Shown: positions 1-5,089 of the stretch, in pieces | Layout: every line of letters begins with the position of its first letter | Position numbering within the stretch: the stretch's first letter is position 1 | Assembly: GCA_009177215.1 (NCBI GenBank) | Contig: WFLY01000058.1 | Span: 16,294-21,382, forward strand | Source: Bacillota bacterium | GTDB taxonomy: Bacteria > Bacillota > Clostridia > Lachnospirales > Lachnospiraceae | Length of the DNA: 5,089 nt | Direction: 5' to 3' | Made by a program: the position numbers and the translations under genes | The notes under the pieces: generated by a model | The model's input: only the letters and a program-made list of their open reading frames with translations | Database searches by the model: none | What the model was told of the DNA's origin: nothing

Positions 1-201
1 CAGTGCCTTAGGAAGATTATCCTTTTAATTCCGCTGATTTATATTTTTCCCTTGTTCTTTCAAGACAAGGTATTTGCGGTATTTTTGGCGGAGCCGGTGT
101 CCGATGCGCTGGCCGTGGGCACCACGGTAACGATGTTTACGCTGACGGCATGGAAGCTGATGAAACCGAAAAAGGGGAAAGAGGTAAGGTTAGATAAGTG
201 A
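1..201 (+). CDS. MATE-family efflux transporter, C-terminal fragment
   Basis: This is the 3' end of a gene cut by the left edge. Frame 1 is open from base 1 to TGA at 199-201, giving 66 residues. The translation starts with a charged turn (CLRK), then a hydrophobic helix (about residues 6-20, IILLIPLIYIFPLFF). Next comes a short loop with the segment FLAEPVSDALAVGTT, which continues into a second helix and a lysine-rich cytoplasmic tail (KLMKPKKGKE). The A-E/G-P-x-S/A-D-x-L/A pattern before the last helix is typical of the C-terminus of MATE (NorM/DinF-type) proteins. These are inner-membrane antiporters that expel drugs or metabolites using Na+ or H+ gradients. The substrate cannot be inferred. 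The fragment is short, so family assignment rests on this one motif and the hydropathy pattern. It converges on the ABC operon, with 94 bp between the stop codons. Confidence 0.75.
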   Translation, partial: QCLRKIILLIPLIYIFPLFFQDKVFAVFLAEPVSDALAVGTTVTMFTLTAWKLMKPKKGKEVRLDK

Positions 202-264
202 TGACAGAGCTGTTAAATATGAGTCAAAGAGTTTGAATACGGCAAAATGGCAGCGTATATGAAA

Positions 265-291
265 AGGAGCAATCTGTGTGAGATTGCTCCT
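265..291. terminator. Bidirectional intrinsic terminator between convergent genes
   Basis: A perfect 11-bp inverted repeat (265-275 and 281-291, AGGAGCAATCT / AGATTGCTCCT) encloses a 5-nt loop (GTGTG). On the minus strand the stem begins 4 nt after the ABC stop codon and is followed by TTTTC, a short U-tract, so it fits best as terminator of the ABC operon. On the plus strand it lies 63 nt after the MATE stop and is followed by TAAATTTA, a weaker tail. It may therefore also end the MATE transcript, or at least stabilise its 3' end. Confidence 0.8.
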
Positions 292-295
292 AAAT

Positions 296-2086
296 TTATG
301 ATTCTTTCAGGAAATCAAACTGTGACATGTACAGATTATAATATTCACCCTTCTGTGCGAGAAGCTCTTCGTGGGAGCCTCGCTCCAAAATGCCGCCCTT
401 ATCTACATACATAATGCAGTCCGCATTTTTGATGGTAGATAATCTGTGAGCGATGATAAAGGAGGTACGCCCCTCTAAGAGGCGGTTCAAACCCTTTTGG
501 AGTAATATCTCGGTCTCTGTGTCGATACTGGAGGTTGCCTCGTCCAGTATGAGGATTTTCGGGTCGGCAAGCAGCGCCCTTGCAAAGGAAATCAGCTGTC
601 TCTGACCGGCGGAAAGACGGCTTCCGCGCTCGTTTACCTCGGTGTAGTAGCCGTTCTCCATGGCTGAGATAAAGTCGTGGGCGCACACGGTTTTGGCGGC
701 GGCGATAACTTGTTCGTCGGTAGCCTCACGATTTCCGTAGCGAATGTTATCCATAATGGTTCCGGAGAAAATAAAGCTGTCCTGCATCATAACGCCCATC
801 TGTTCCCGCAGGGAACGGATCGTCACTGTGGAAATGTCTGTGCCGTCAATCAGAATCTGCCCGGAATCCACGTTGTAGAATCGGCTGATTAAATTCACAA
901 TAGTGGATTTACCGGCGCCGGTGGGTCCTACAAAGGCGTAGGTTTCGCCTTCCCTTGCGGTAAAATTAATTTTATTCAGTATCTGATGACCTTCCTCATA
1001 GCTGAAGCACACATCCTTAAATTCCACGGTTCCTTTGATAGGGGGCATGGAAACGGCGCCGGGGGCATCCTTTACCAGCACGGGCTCGTCGATTGTCTCA
1101 AAAATACGCTCCAAATAGGAAATTGCGGTGAGCAGGGAATTGTAAAAGCCTGCCAGCGTATTAATTGGAGCCCAGAAGCGTCCTATGTATGCTGTAAAGG
1201 CAATAATGATACCCACTGTTAAAGTGGCATCCGGCATTAGTATCCATTGAATGCCCAGCACGTACACAAAGGATGTAGTGATGGCGGAAATAATATCTAC
1301 GCTGGGTCCCATGGTAAAGTTAAACATAACGGCGTGCATCCATGCCTTGCGGTAGCCCCGGCTTAAGTGATTAAAAATATCGGTATTTTCCTCCTCGCGG
1401 ACGAAGGACTGTGTCACCCGGATACCGTTAATGCTCTCGGCGATATAAGCGTTTAGGTTGCTCTGCTTATTGGACTGAATCTGCCATGCGCGGCGTTGCT
1501 TTTTCTTGATAAAGACAACCACCAGAGCAAGCAGGGGAAGACCGCAGAGACAGACCAAAGTAAGCCTCACGTCACAAATCAGCATAAAGATGATAATAAA
1601 AATCAAGTTACACAAATCTGTAATGGTATTGACGATACCGTTGCTTAAAAGGTCGCTTAAGCTGTTTACATAATTTACCACGCGCACCTGAATCTTGCCG
1701 TGAGGTCTGTCATCATAGTAAGAAAAAGGCAGTTCCTGCAAATGGCAGAAAATATCGGTTCTTATGGAGTGAATAATATTTTGTCCGATAATGCTCATTG
1801 TCTGGATTTTATATCGCCATGTGACGGCGGTGTAAAGAGCAATCAGGACAGTCAACACACACATTAGTATTATCTTTCCCATATCTTTATCAGGAATATA
1901 GTAATCCATGATTCGTTGGAAAAAGATAGGTATCAGCATGGTCAATGCCGAAGAGCTTAACAACAGGACAATGACAAACAGCATTTTCCCTTTGTAAGGC
2001 TTAATGTAGCCCGCAAGCCTTTTCAGCTGGTTGACGTCAAAGCTGTCCTCCAAAATCTCATCCATATCATATTTGTTGCGTGCCAT
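296..2086 (-). CDS. ABC exporter half-transporter, catalytic (Glu-containing) subunit of a heterodimer
   Basis: This 596-residue protein is a fused transmembrane plus nucleotide-binding half-transporter (type IV/B-type exporter) in the cytoplasmic membrane, with an acidic N-terminal stretch of about 30 residues. Six hydrophobic segments are visible near residues 33-57, 71-90, 149-171, 172-192, 258-283 and 288-310. The ATPase domain has A-loop Tyr363, Walker A GPTGAGKST (387-395), Q-loop Gln435, signature LSAGQ (491-495, second position of GG changed to A), Walker B ILILD (511-515), catalytic Glu516, D-loop SSID and switch His547. It therefore has intact hydrolytic residues but a non-consensus signature. 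The intracellular loop reads GKIQVRVVNYVN (about 130-141), unlike the G-D-L-x-S-R-x-x-x-D form in its partner. The ATG at 2084-2086 lies 2 bp after the upstream partner's stop and has a strong RBS. By family knowledge it pairs with that partner, as BmrD with BmrC or LmrD with LmrC. The exported substrate is unknown; drugs, lipids and peptides are all possible. Confidence 0.95.
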   Translation of the reverse strand: MARNKYDMDEILEDSFDVNQLKRLAGYIKPYKGKMLFVIVLLLSSSALTMLIPIFFQRIMDYYIPDKDMGKIILMCVLTVLIALYTAVTWRYKIQTMSIIGQNIIHSIRTDIFCHLQELPFSYYDDRPHGKIQVRVVNYVNSLSDLLSNGIVNTITDLCNLIFIIIFMLICDVRLTLVCLCGLPLLALVVVFIKKKQRRAWQIQSNKQSNLNAYIAESINGIRVTQSFVREEENTDIFNHLSRGYRKAWMHAVMFNFTMGPSVDIISAITTSFVYVLGIQWILMPDATLTVGIIIAFTAYIGRFWAPINTLAGFYNSLLTAISYLERIFETIDEPVLVKDAPGAVSMPPIKGTVEFKDVCFSYEEGHQILNKINFTAREGETYAFVGPTGAGKSTIVNLISRFYNVDSGQILIDGTDISTVTIRSLREQMGVMMQDSFIFSGTIMDNIRYGNREATDEQVIAAAKTVCAHDFISAMENGYYTEVNERGSRLSAGQRQLISFARALLADPKILILDEATSSIDTETEILLQKGLNRLLEGRTSFIIAHRLSTIKNADCIMYVDKGGILERGSHEELLAQKGEYYNLYMSQFDFLKES

Positions 2087-2088
2087 GC

Positions 2089-3864
2089 TTATACGCCCCC
2101 TTTCTGATTTGAGTTATGTTCCTGTGCCAGTAATTCACTGGGGATTTCACCGTATTGATTGTGAAATGCCTTGGCATAGTAGCCGCCTCTGGCAAGCAGG
2201 GAATCGTGAGTTCCCTGTTCGATAATATGTCCGTTGTCCATTACCAGTATCAGGTCCGCATCCCTTATGGAGGAGATGCGGTAGGCAATGACAAACACGG
2301 TACAGTTTTTTTGAATATTTTTCAGTTGGTTCTGAATATAGCTTTCCGTCTCCATGTCAACTGCGGAGGTGGTGTCGTCCAATATGAGAATGGCAGGATC
2401 CTTAAGCAGTGCCCTTGCCAAAGAAATACGCTGCTTTTGACCTCCGGAAAGTCCCACGCCGCGTTCGCCTACAATGGTGTCATAGCCGTCGGGCAGAGCT
2501 TGGATAAAGTGATTGGCGTCTGCCATGATAGCAGCTTTTTTCACTGCTTCAAAGCTGCAGTCCGGTCTGCCGTAGGCAATATTTCCCTCGATAGTGTCAG
2601 AGAAAAGGAATACATCCTGCATTGCCATACCGATATTGTCGCGCAGTTGATAGAGGTCAAAATCCCGAACGTCTCTGCCGTCCACAAGCACTTGGCCAGA
2701 GGTGGTGTCGTAAAAACGGCACAGCAGATTCATGAGGGTGGACTTACCTGCGCCGGTAGAGCCTATAATACCTACGGTCTGTCCTGCAGCAACCTTAAAG
2801 TTAATATCCATAACAATATCCTCGTCATCGGCGCGGTAGGATACATTGCGGAATTCTATATTGCCCCTAAGCTTACAGCTTCTGTCACTGCCGGCATAGG
2901 GCGTCTTTACATTAGGCTCCTCGCTATAGGTGGCGTAGATTTTTTCCACGGAGGTGACAAAGTTTTGGATATCGTTAATCCACCAGCCGGCCATACGCAG
3001 GGGAGTGTTCAACATCCACAGGTAGCCGTTTACCTTTACCAAATCGCCCATGGAAATGCTTTCCTGAATGACAAGATAGCCGCCGTACAGCATGAGAACT
3101 ACGGTGAGAGCGTTGGAAAGAACTTCGTAAATGGGTACATATTTCATCCAGATTCGGGAAGCCTTAATCTGGGCGTCCTTAAATTTATCATTTTCCTTTT
3201 GGAACTTTTCAATTTCGTAATCTTCCTTGGCAAATGCTTTTACCACCCGGTTGCCGCTGACATTTTCCTGAACAAAGGCGTTCAGGGAGGAGAAACAGTC
3301 GCGGTTCCTTTGGAAAGCGGGCTTTACGTCCTTTGCCTGCTTGTAGGTGGTAAATGCGGTAAAGGGAAGCACTACCAGCATACAGAGTGCAAGCTTTATG
3401 TTTACGGTAAAGACCATCAGAAGTGCAAAAATAAATAAAAGCACATTCTGATAAACGGCGTAGATAACATAGGCGACAAAATGCCTGATAGCGTCCATAT
3501 CGCCTGTCTGGCGGCTCATTAAATCGCCGGTACGCTTCTTATTATAGAAGGAGAAATCTTCCTGTAAAAGCTTGCGGTAAACCTTGTCGCGCATATTGTA
3601 GAGAAGCCCCTGAGAGGCAGTCTCAAACACTAGCTGATAGAGAAAGCGTAAGGCTCCTGTCAATAAGGTGACGGACAAAAGGCAGATAATCAGTTTGGGT
3701 AGCAGGTCATAATTTCCCTTCTGAATGACATCGTCCACGATAATCCCGGATATGTAGGGATTAATAATGGAGAGGGCAGCAATAGCGGTTGTCAAAAAAA
3801 TGCCAAAACACATAAGACCGCTATATTTCTTTAAAAAGGAAAAAAACCATTTCATAGGTGTCAT
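2089..3864 (-). CDS. ABC exporter half-transporter, degenerate-site subunit of a heterodimer
   Basis: This 591-residue type IV ABC exporter half-transporter is the first gene of the two-gene operon. Hydrophobic segments lie near residues 15-37, 54-77, 129-152, 154-174, 240-265 and 272-295. The coupling loop GDLMSRQTGDMD (113-124) is the family's usual form. The ATPase domain has A-loop Tyr343, Walker A GSTGAGKST (368-376), Q-loop Gln416, canonical signature LSGGQ (472-476) and Walker B ILILD (492-496). Two key residues are changed: Asp497 stands where the catalytic Glu belongs, and Tyr528 (IAYR) replaces the switch His. Its own Walker site should bind but hardly hydrolyse ATP, while its LSGGQ completes the active site of the neighbour. 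This matches BmrC, LmrC or TM287-type subunits, which by recollection are also encoded first. The ATG at 3862-3864 is chosen because GAGAGG lies 9 nt upstream; the next ATG is at codon 4 and lacks that spacing. The polar C-terminal tail (about 573-591) encodes the RBS of the next gene. Confidence 0.95.
   Translation of the reverse strand: MTPMKWFFSFLKKYSGLMCFGIFLTTAIAALSIINPYISGIIVDDVIQKGNYDLLPKLIICLLSVTLLTGALRFLYQLVFETASQGLLYNMRDKVYRKLLQEDFSFYNKKRTGDLMSRQTGDMDAIRHFVAYVIYAVYQNVLLFIFALLMVFTVNIKLALCMLVVLPFTAFTTYKQAKDVKPAFQRNRDCFSSLNAFVQENVSGNRVVKAFAKEDYEIEKFQKENDKFKDAQIKASRIWMKYVPIYEVLSNALTVVLMLYGGYLVIQESISMGDLVKVNGYLWMLNTPLRMAGWWINDIQNFVTSVEKIYATYSEEPNVKTPYAGSDRSCKLRGNIEFRNVSYRADDEDIVMDINFKVAAGQTVGIIGSTGAGKSTLMNLLCRFYDTTSGQVLVDGRDVRDFDLYQLRDNIGMAMQDVFLFSDTIEGNIAYGRPDCSFEAVKKAAIMADANHFIQALPDGYDTIVGERGVGLSGGQKQRISLARALLKDPAILILDDTTSAVDMETESYIQNQLKNIQKNCTVFVIAYRISSIRDADLILVMDNGHIIEQGTHDSLLARGGYYAKAFHNQYGEIPSELLAQEHNSNQKGGV
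2096..2103 (-). promoter_or_regulatory. Ribosome binding site of the second ABC gene, inside the first
   Basis: On the minus strand AAAGGGGG lies 9 nt before the ATG at 2086, within the last codons (K-G-G-V) of the upstream ABC gene. Ribosomes finishing the first gene pass over this site, so the two subunits are probably translationally coupled, which would help give equal amounts of each heterodimer partner. The run of five G is less usual than AGGAGG. Confidence 0.7.
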
Positions 3865-3873
3865 ACTAAAATA

Positions 3874-3879
3874 CCTCTC
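3874..3879 (-). promoter_or_regulatory. Ribosome binding site of the first ABC gene
   Basis: On the minus strand GAGAGG lies 9 nt upstream of the ATG at 3864, within TGAGAGGT. It fixes this ATG rather than the in-frame ATG nine bases downstream. Confidence 0.7.
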
Positions 3880-3907
3880 ATTCCGGCTGTGCCATTAGTG
3901 TTGTGAT

Positions 3908-3913
3908 AGTATA
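3908..3913 (-). promoter_or_regulatory. Putative -10 element of the ABC operon promoter
   Basis: On the minus strand TATACT (5 of 6 to TATAAT) lies about 44 nt upstream of the first ABC start, which would give a leader of roughly 37 nt. At 16-18 bp spacing there is no convincing -35; the 17-bp position (3931-3936) reads TTCTTT. A weak -35 is common at promoters that need an AraC-type activator. An alternative start is TTGTAA (4014-4019), 16 bp, TGTAAA (3992-3997), overlapping the araC promoter. The choice between them is inference. Confidence 0.35.
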
Positions 3914-3991
3914 TTTCTCATTTTATAGATAAAGAATAAAAAGAAAATGGAGTATCTTGCGGGATTCATGTACGATTTTGACAAAAAGCAT

Positions 3992-4020
3992 TTTACAATT
4001 TTGCCGGGAGCAGTTACAAT
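3992..4020 (+). promoter_or_regulatory. Predicted sigma-A promoter of the AraC-type regulator gene
   Basis: TTTACA (3992-3997) and TACAAT (4015-4020) are separated by exactly 17 bp, each one base from consensus. Transcription would start near 4027, giving an untranslated leader of about 85 nt that contains the hairpins at 4035-4083. Two copies of TTACAAT overlap the -35 and -10 boxes, so a factor bound to them could control this promoter. Confidence 0.6.
3993..4020. repeat. 7-bp direct repeat at 21-bp period (possible AraC half-sites)
   Basis: TTACAAT occurs at 3993-3999 and again at 4014-4020, start to start 21 bp, or two helical turns. AraC-family proteins often bind two direct half-sites about 21 bp apart, one for each of their helix-turn-helix motifs. 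The sites lie over the araC -35 and -10, a position suited to autorepression. The sequence is AT-rich and partly dictated by promoter consensus, so coincidence is a real possibility. Confidence 0.35.
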
Positions 4021-4034
4021 AGTATATAAAGACG

Positions 4035-4083
4035 AAGCAGGTTGAATGAAAGTGTGTTCAACCTCCCTGCTTTGTTTAGCAGG
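4035..4083 (+). promoter_or_regulatory. Structured araC leader with alternative hairpins
   Basis: Hairpin 1 pairs AAGCAGG (4035-4041) with CCTGCTT (4066-4072) and TTGAA (4042-4046) with TTCAA (4057-4061), leaving a CCTC bulge and a 10-nt loop. A variant pairs AGGTTGAA (4039-4046) perfectly with TTCAACCT (4057-4064). Hairpin 2 pairs CCTGCT (4066-4071) with a second AGCAGG (4078-4083) across a 6-nt loop. It is mutually exclusive with the base of hairpin 1. Hairpin 1 runs into TTTGTTT, a modest U-rich tail. CCTCC (4062-4066) is also complementary to the araC ribosome binding site GGAGG (4096-4100). These features would fit an attenuator or translational control. The inverted repeat could instead be a DNA operator. 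Confidence 0.4.
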
Positions 4084-4095
4084 CAAGGCAGCTTT

Positions 4096-4102
4096 GGAGG
4101 AG
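4096..4102 (+). promoter_or_regulatory. Ribosome binding site of the AraC-type regulator gene
   Basis: GGAGGAG lies 9 nt before the ATG at 4112, a near-ideal Shine-Dalgarno that fixes this start. It is complementary over 5 bases to CCTCC at 4062-4066 in the same leader, so it may be masked in one RNA fold. Confidence 0.8.
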
Positions 4103-4111
4103 TAGCAATAA

Positions 4112-4966
4112 ATGGACGAACAAAAGAAAATTAAAGTAGAAGACCTGAATCCTACCTTTCTTTTCACATGGAAGGGAACAAGGCGTGAGGACGAGCCAAG
4201 CTATCACAGTCATGATTATCTGGAGGTTGCGTTTGTTCTTTCCGGGGCGGGTAAGTATCGGATTGAAGGTGATATTTATGGCATACAAGAGGGCGATTTT
4301 ATTATTTTTAATCCGGGAGTCAAGCATCAGGCATTGTTTGCAAAGGAATGTGAGGTGCCTACTACCGAATTTTTTGTAGGGTTTTCCGATATTCAGTTTA
4401 CCGGTTTCCCGGCAAATTATCTGCCGGTTTCGGACGGGGCTTATATCCTGCATACCACAGGAGATCTTCGGCAGAAGCTGTTCAAAATCTGTTCCTCCAT
4501 GGAGGCGGAGAAGTCGGTCTGCAGAGAGGGCAGATATTTTATGCTGAAGGCATATCTGATGCAAATGCTGCTCCTGATTATCAGAGAGCAGTGTGAGCCG
4601 GTGGCTTCTACAGGGGGGTATTCCTTTGAATCCATGAACAGGAAATATGTGGTGGAGCAGATAGTGAGCTATCTGGAGGATCACTACGACGAGAAGATAT
4701 CCTTGGATCAGATTGCGGAGAATATGTATTTGAGCCCCTTTTATATTTCCAAAATATTTAAGAGTGAGACAGGCGATACTCCCATCAGACATTTGATTAA
4801 TATACGTCTGGAGAAGGCGCGGGAGATTTTGGAGAGCGGATATAGCGGAAGCATTCAGGAGGTTGCCGCATTGGTAGGCTATGATGACGCCTATCATTTT
4901 AGTAAATTGTTTAAAAAACGCTATGGAATTACGCCTACACAGGCTAAAAAAGGTGTTAATGCCTGA
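4112..4966 (+). CDS. AraC-family transcriptional regulator with N-terminal cupin domain
   Basis: This 284-residue cytoplasmic DNA-binding protein is of usual length for the family. The N-terminal cupin-like sensor domain covers about residues 28-95, with the motif YHSHDYLEV (31-39; His32, His34, Glu38) and the second cupin strand GDFIIFNPGVKH (61-72). A linker follows, and a C-terminal pair of helix-turn-helix motifs begins near residue 178. HTH 1 is about 196-217 (SLDQIAENMYLSPFYISKIF). HTH 2 is about 247-277, with the family signature VGYDDAYHFSKLFKKRYGITPTQ. No domain is missing or frameshifted. The gene is divergent from the ABC exporter operon, 247 bp between start codons, so it is the likely regulator of that operon, most probably an activator given the weak -35 there. 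The ligand is not evident; related cupin-AraC proteins sense sugars, peptides, drugs or other small molecules. It may also regulate itself, or the unseen gene beyond the right edge. Confidence 0.95.
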   Translation: MDEQKKIKVEDLNPTFLFTWKGTRREDEPSYHSHDYLEVAFVLSGAGKYRIEGDIYGIQEGDFIIFNPGVKHQALFAKECEVPTTEFFVGFSDIQFTGFPANYLPVSDGAYILHTTGDLRQKLFKICSSMEAEKSVCREGRYFMLKAYLMQMLLLIIREQCEPVASTGGYSFESMNRKYVVEQIVSYLEDHYDEKISLDQIAENMYLSPFYISKIFKSETGDTPIRHLINIRLEKAREILESGYSGSIQEVAALVGYDDAYHFSKLFKKRYGITPTQAKKGVNA

Positions 4967-4975
4967 TATTTTTTT
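4940..4975 (+). terminator. Possible weak terminator overlapping the araC stop codon
   Basis: CAGGC (4940-4944) can pair with GCCTG (4961-4965). Inner TAA (4945-4947) and TTA (4956-4958) may also pair, with the T-rich tract TATTTTTTT (4967-4975) directly after. The stem is only 5 strong pairs with a long loop, so termination may be inefficient. A second run of 9 T (4985-4993) follows without a clear hairpin. Confidence 0.35.
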
Positions 4976-5005
4976 GACAGGATGTTTTTTTTTCGATACT
5001 TGTGT

Positions 5006-5019
5006 CTAAACCGTTTGCA
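5006..5019. promoter_or_regulatory. Partial LacI/CcpA-type operator
   Basis: CTAAACCGTTTGCA is centred on CG (5012-5013) with AAA to the left and TT-x-x-CA to the right. It matches 9 of the 12 fixed positions of the catabolite-response consensus TGWAANCGNTNWCA; the TG end and one W position are missing. LacI-family operators share this AAnCGnTT core. It overlaps the -35 of the promoter at 5014-5042, where binding would block transcription. The call is from pattern only. Confidence 0.25.
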
Positions 5020-5042
5020 AGGGAATAATAATTTGATACAAT
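5014..5042 (+). promoter_or_regulatory. Predicted promoter for a gene beyond the right edge
   Basis: TTTGCA (5014-5019, 4 of 6) and TACAAT (5037-5042, 5 of 6) have 17-bp spacing. TG one base before the -10 (TGATACAAT) makes an extended -10. Transcription would begin near 5049. The last 40 bases hold no start codon with a ribosome binding site; they include a small imperfect inverted repeat, CGGTTAT (5061-5067) with ATAGCCG (5071-5077), that would lie in the leader. The gene served is outside the window. Confidence 0.5.
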
Positions 5043-5089
5043 CAATTAGGCTGGTGTAAGCGGTTATAAGATAGCCGTTGTTTAAAATA

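Noticed and set aside
201..236. ATG overlapping the MATE stop (TGATG), an 11-residue frame
   Set aside because: It is very short, ends before the terminator and has no conserved features; treated as chance.
2155..3438. A 427-codon open frame on the plus strand
   Set aside because: It is wholly antisense to the first ABC gene, whose translation shows every family motif. The antisense translation shows no recognisable domain and no ribosome binding site was found; its length reflects codon bias of the real gene.
3978..3983. Perfect TTGACA box on the plus strand
   Set aside because: No -10 lies at 16-18 bp (4000-4007 reads as GC-containing TTGCCG); the TTTACA-17-TACAAT pair is much better placed.
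3895..4167. A 90-codon minus-strand frame in the intergenic region
   Set aside because: It starts inside the araC coding region antisense, crosses the predicted promoters and leader, and resembles no protein I know.
4076..4897. A 273-codon open frame on the minus strand
   Set aside because: It is antisense to the AraC-type gene, with no family motif. The real gene has a strong ribosome binding site and full domain architecture.
4974..5000. TTGACA followed by GATACT as a promoter just after araC
   Set aside because: The spacing is only 15 bp and a T-run fills the spacer; the extended -10 promoter at 5014-5042 is a stronger candidate.
1..5089. CRISPR arrays, insertion sequences, tRNA or rRNA genes
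   Set aside because: I saw no regularly spaced repeats, terminal inverted repeats with a transposase, or tRNA-like folds on either strand.

Overview
The window looks like chromosome from a low-to-moderate GC Firmicute, most likely a gut-type Clostridia such as Lachnospiraceae. This is inferred from the purine-rich GGAGG-type ribosome binding sites about 9 nt from each start, the codon use, and the protein families. No rRNA or other phylogenetic marker is present, so the assignment is tentative.

Layout. Positions 1-201 (+) hold the last 66 codons of a MATE-family multidrug/Na+ antiporter whose start lies off the left edge. It converges on a two-gene operon on the minus strand, and one strong hairpin at 265-291 separates them and can terminate both. 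The operon reads from right to left: a 591-residue ABC exporter half-transporter (2089-3864), then a 596-residue one (296-2086) only 2 bp further on, whose ribosome binding site lies inside the last codons of the first. A 247-bp divergent regulatory region (3865-4111) follows. An AraC-family regulator (4112-4966, +) is transcribed away from the ABC operon. The last 120 bp (4967-5089) contain no gene I can support, but they carry a T-rich tract, a good sigma-A-like promoter with an extended -10, and a possible LacI/CcpA-type operator, all pointing at a gene beyond the right edge.

How the genes work together. The two ABC proteins have complementary defects in their ATPase motifs. The first has the canonical LSGGQ signature but Asp in place of the catalytic Glu and Tyr in place of the switch His. 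The second keeps Glu and His but has LSAGQ. Paired, they form one complete and one degenerate ATP site, the arrangement known for heterodimeric exporters of the BmrCD / LmrCD / TM287-288 class. The divergent AraC-type protein is the obvious candidate regulator: the best -10 for the ABC operon has no recognisable -35, as is common for activator-dependent promoters. The exported substrate cannot be read from the sequence.

The least ordinary stretch is the araC leader. It contains mutually exclusive hairpins and a CCTCC anti-Shine-Dalgarno segment. The araC promoter also carries a 7-bp direct repeat at a 21-bp period. I see no evidence of a wholly new system. The window is best described as a drug-exporter locus with an unusually structured regulatory region.
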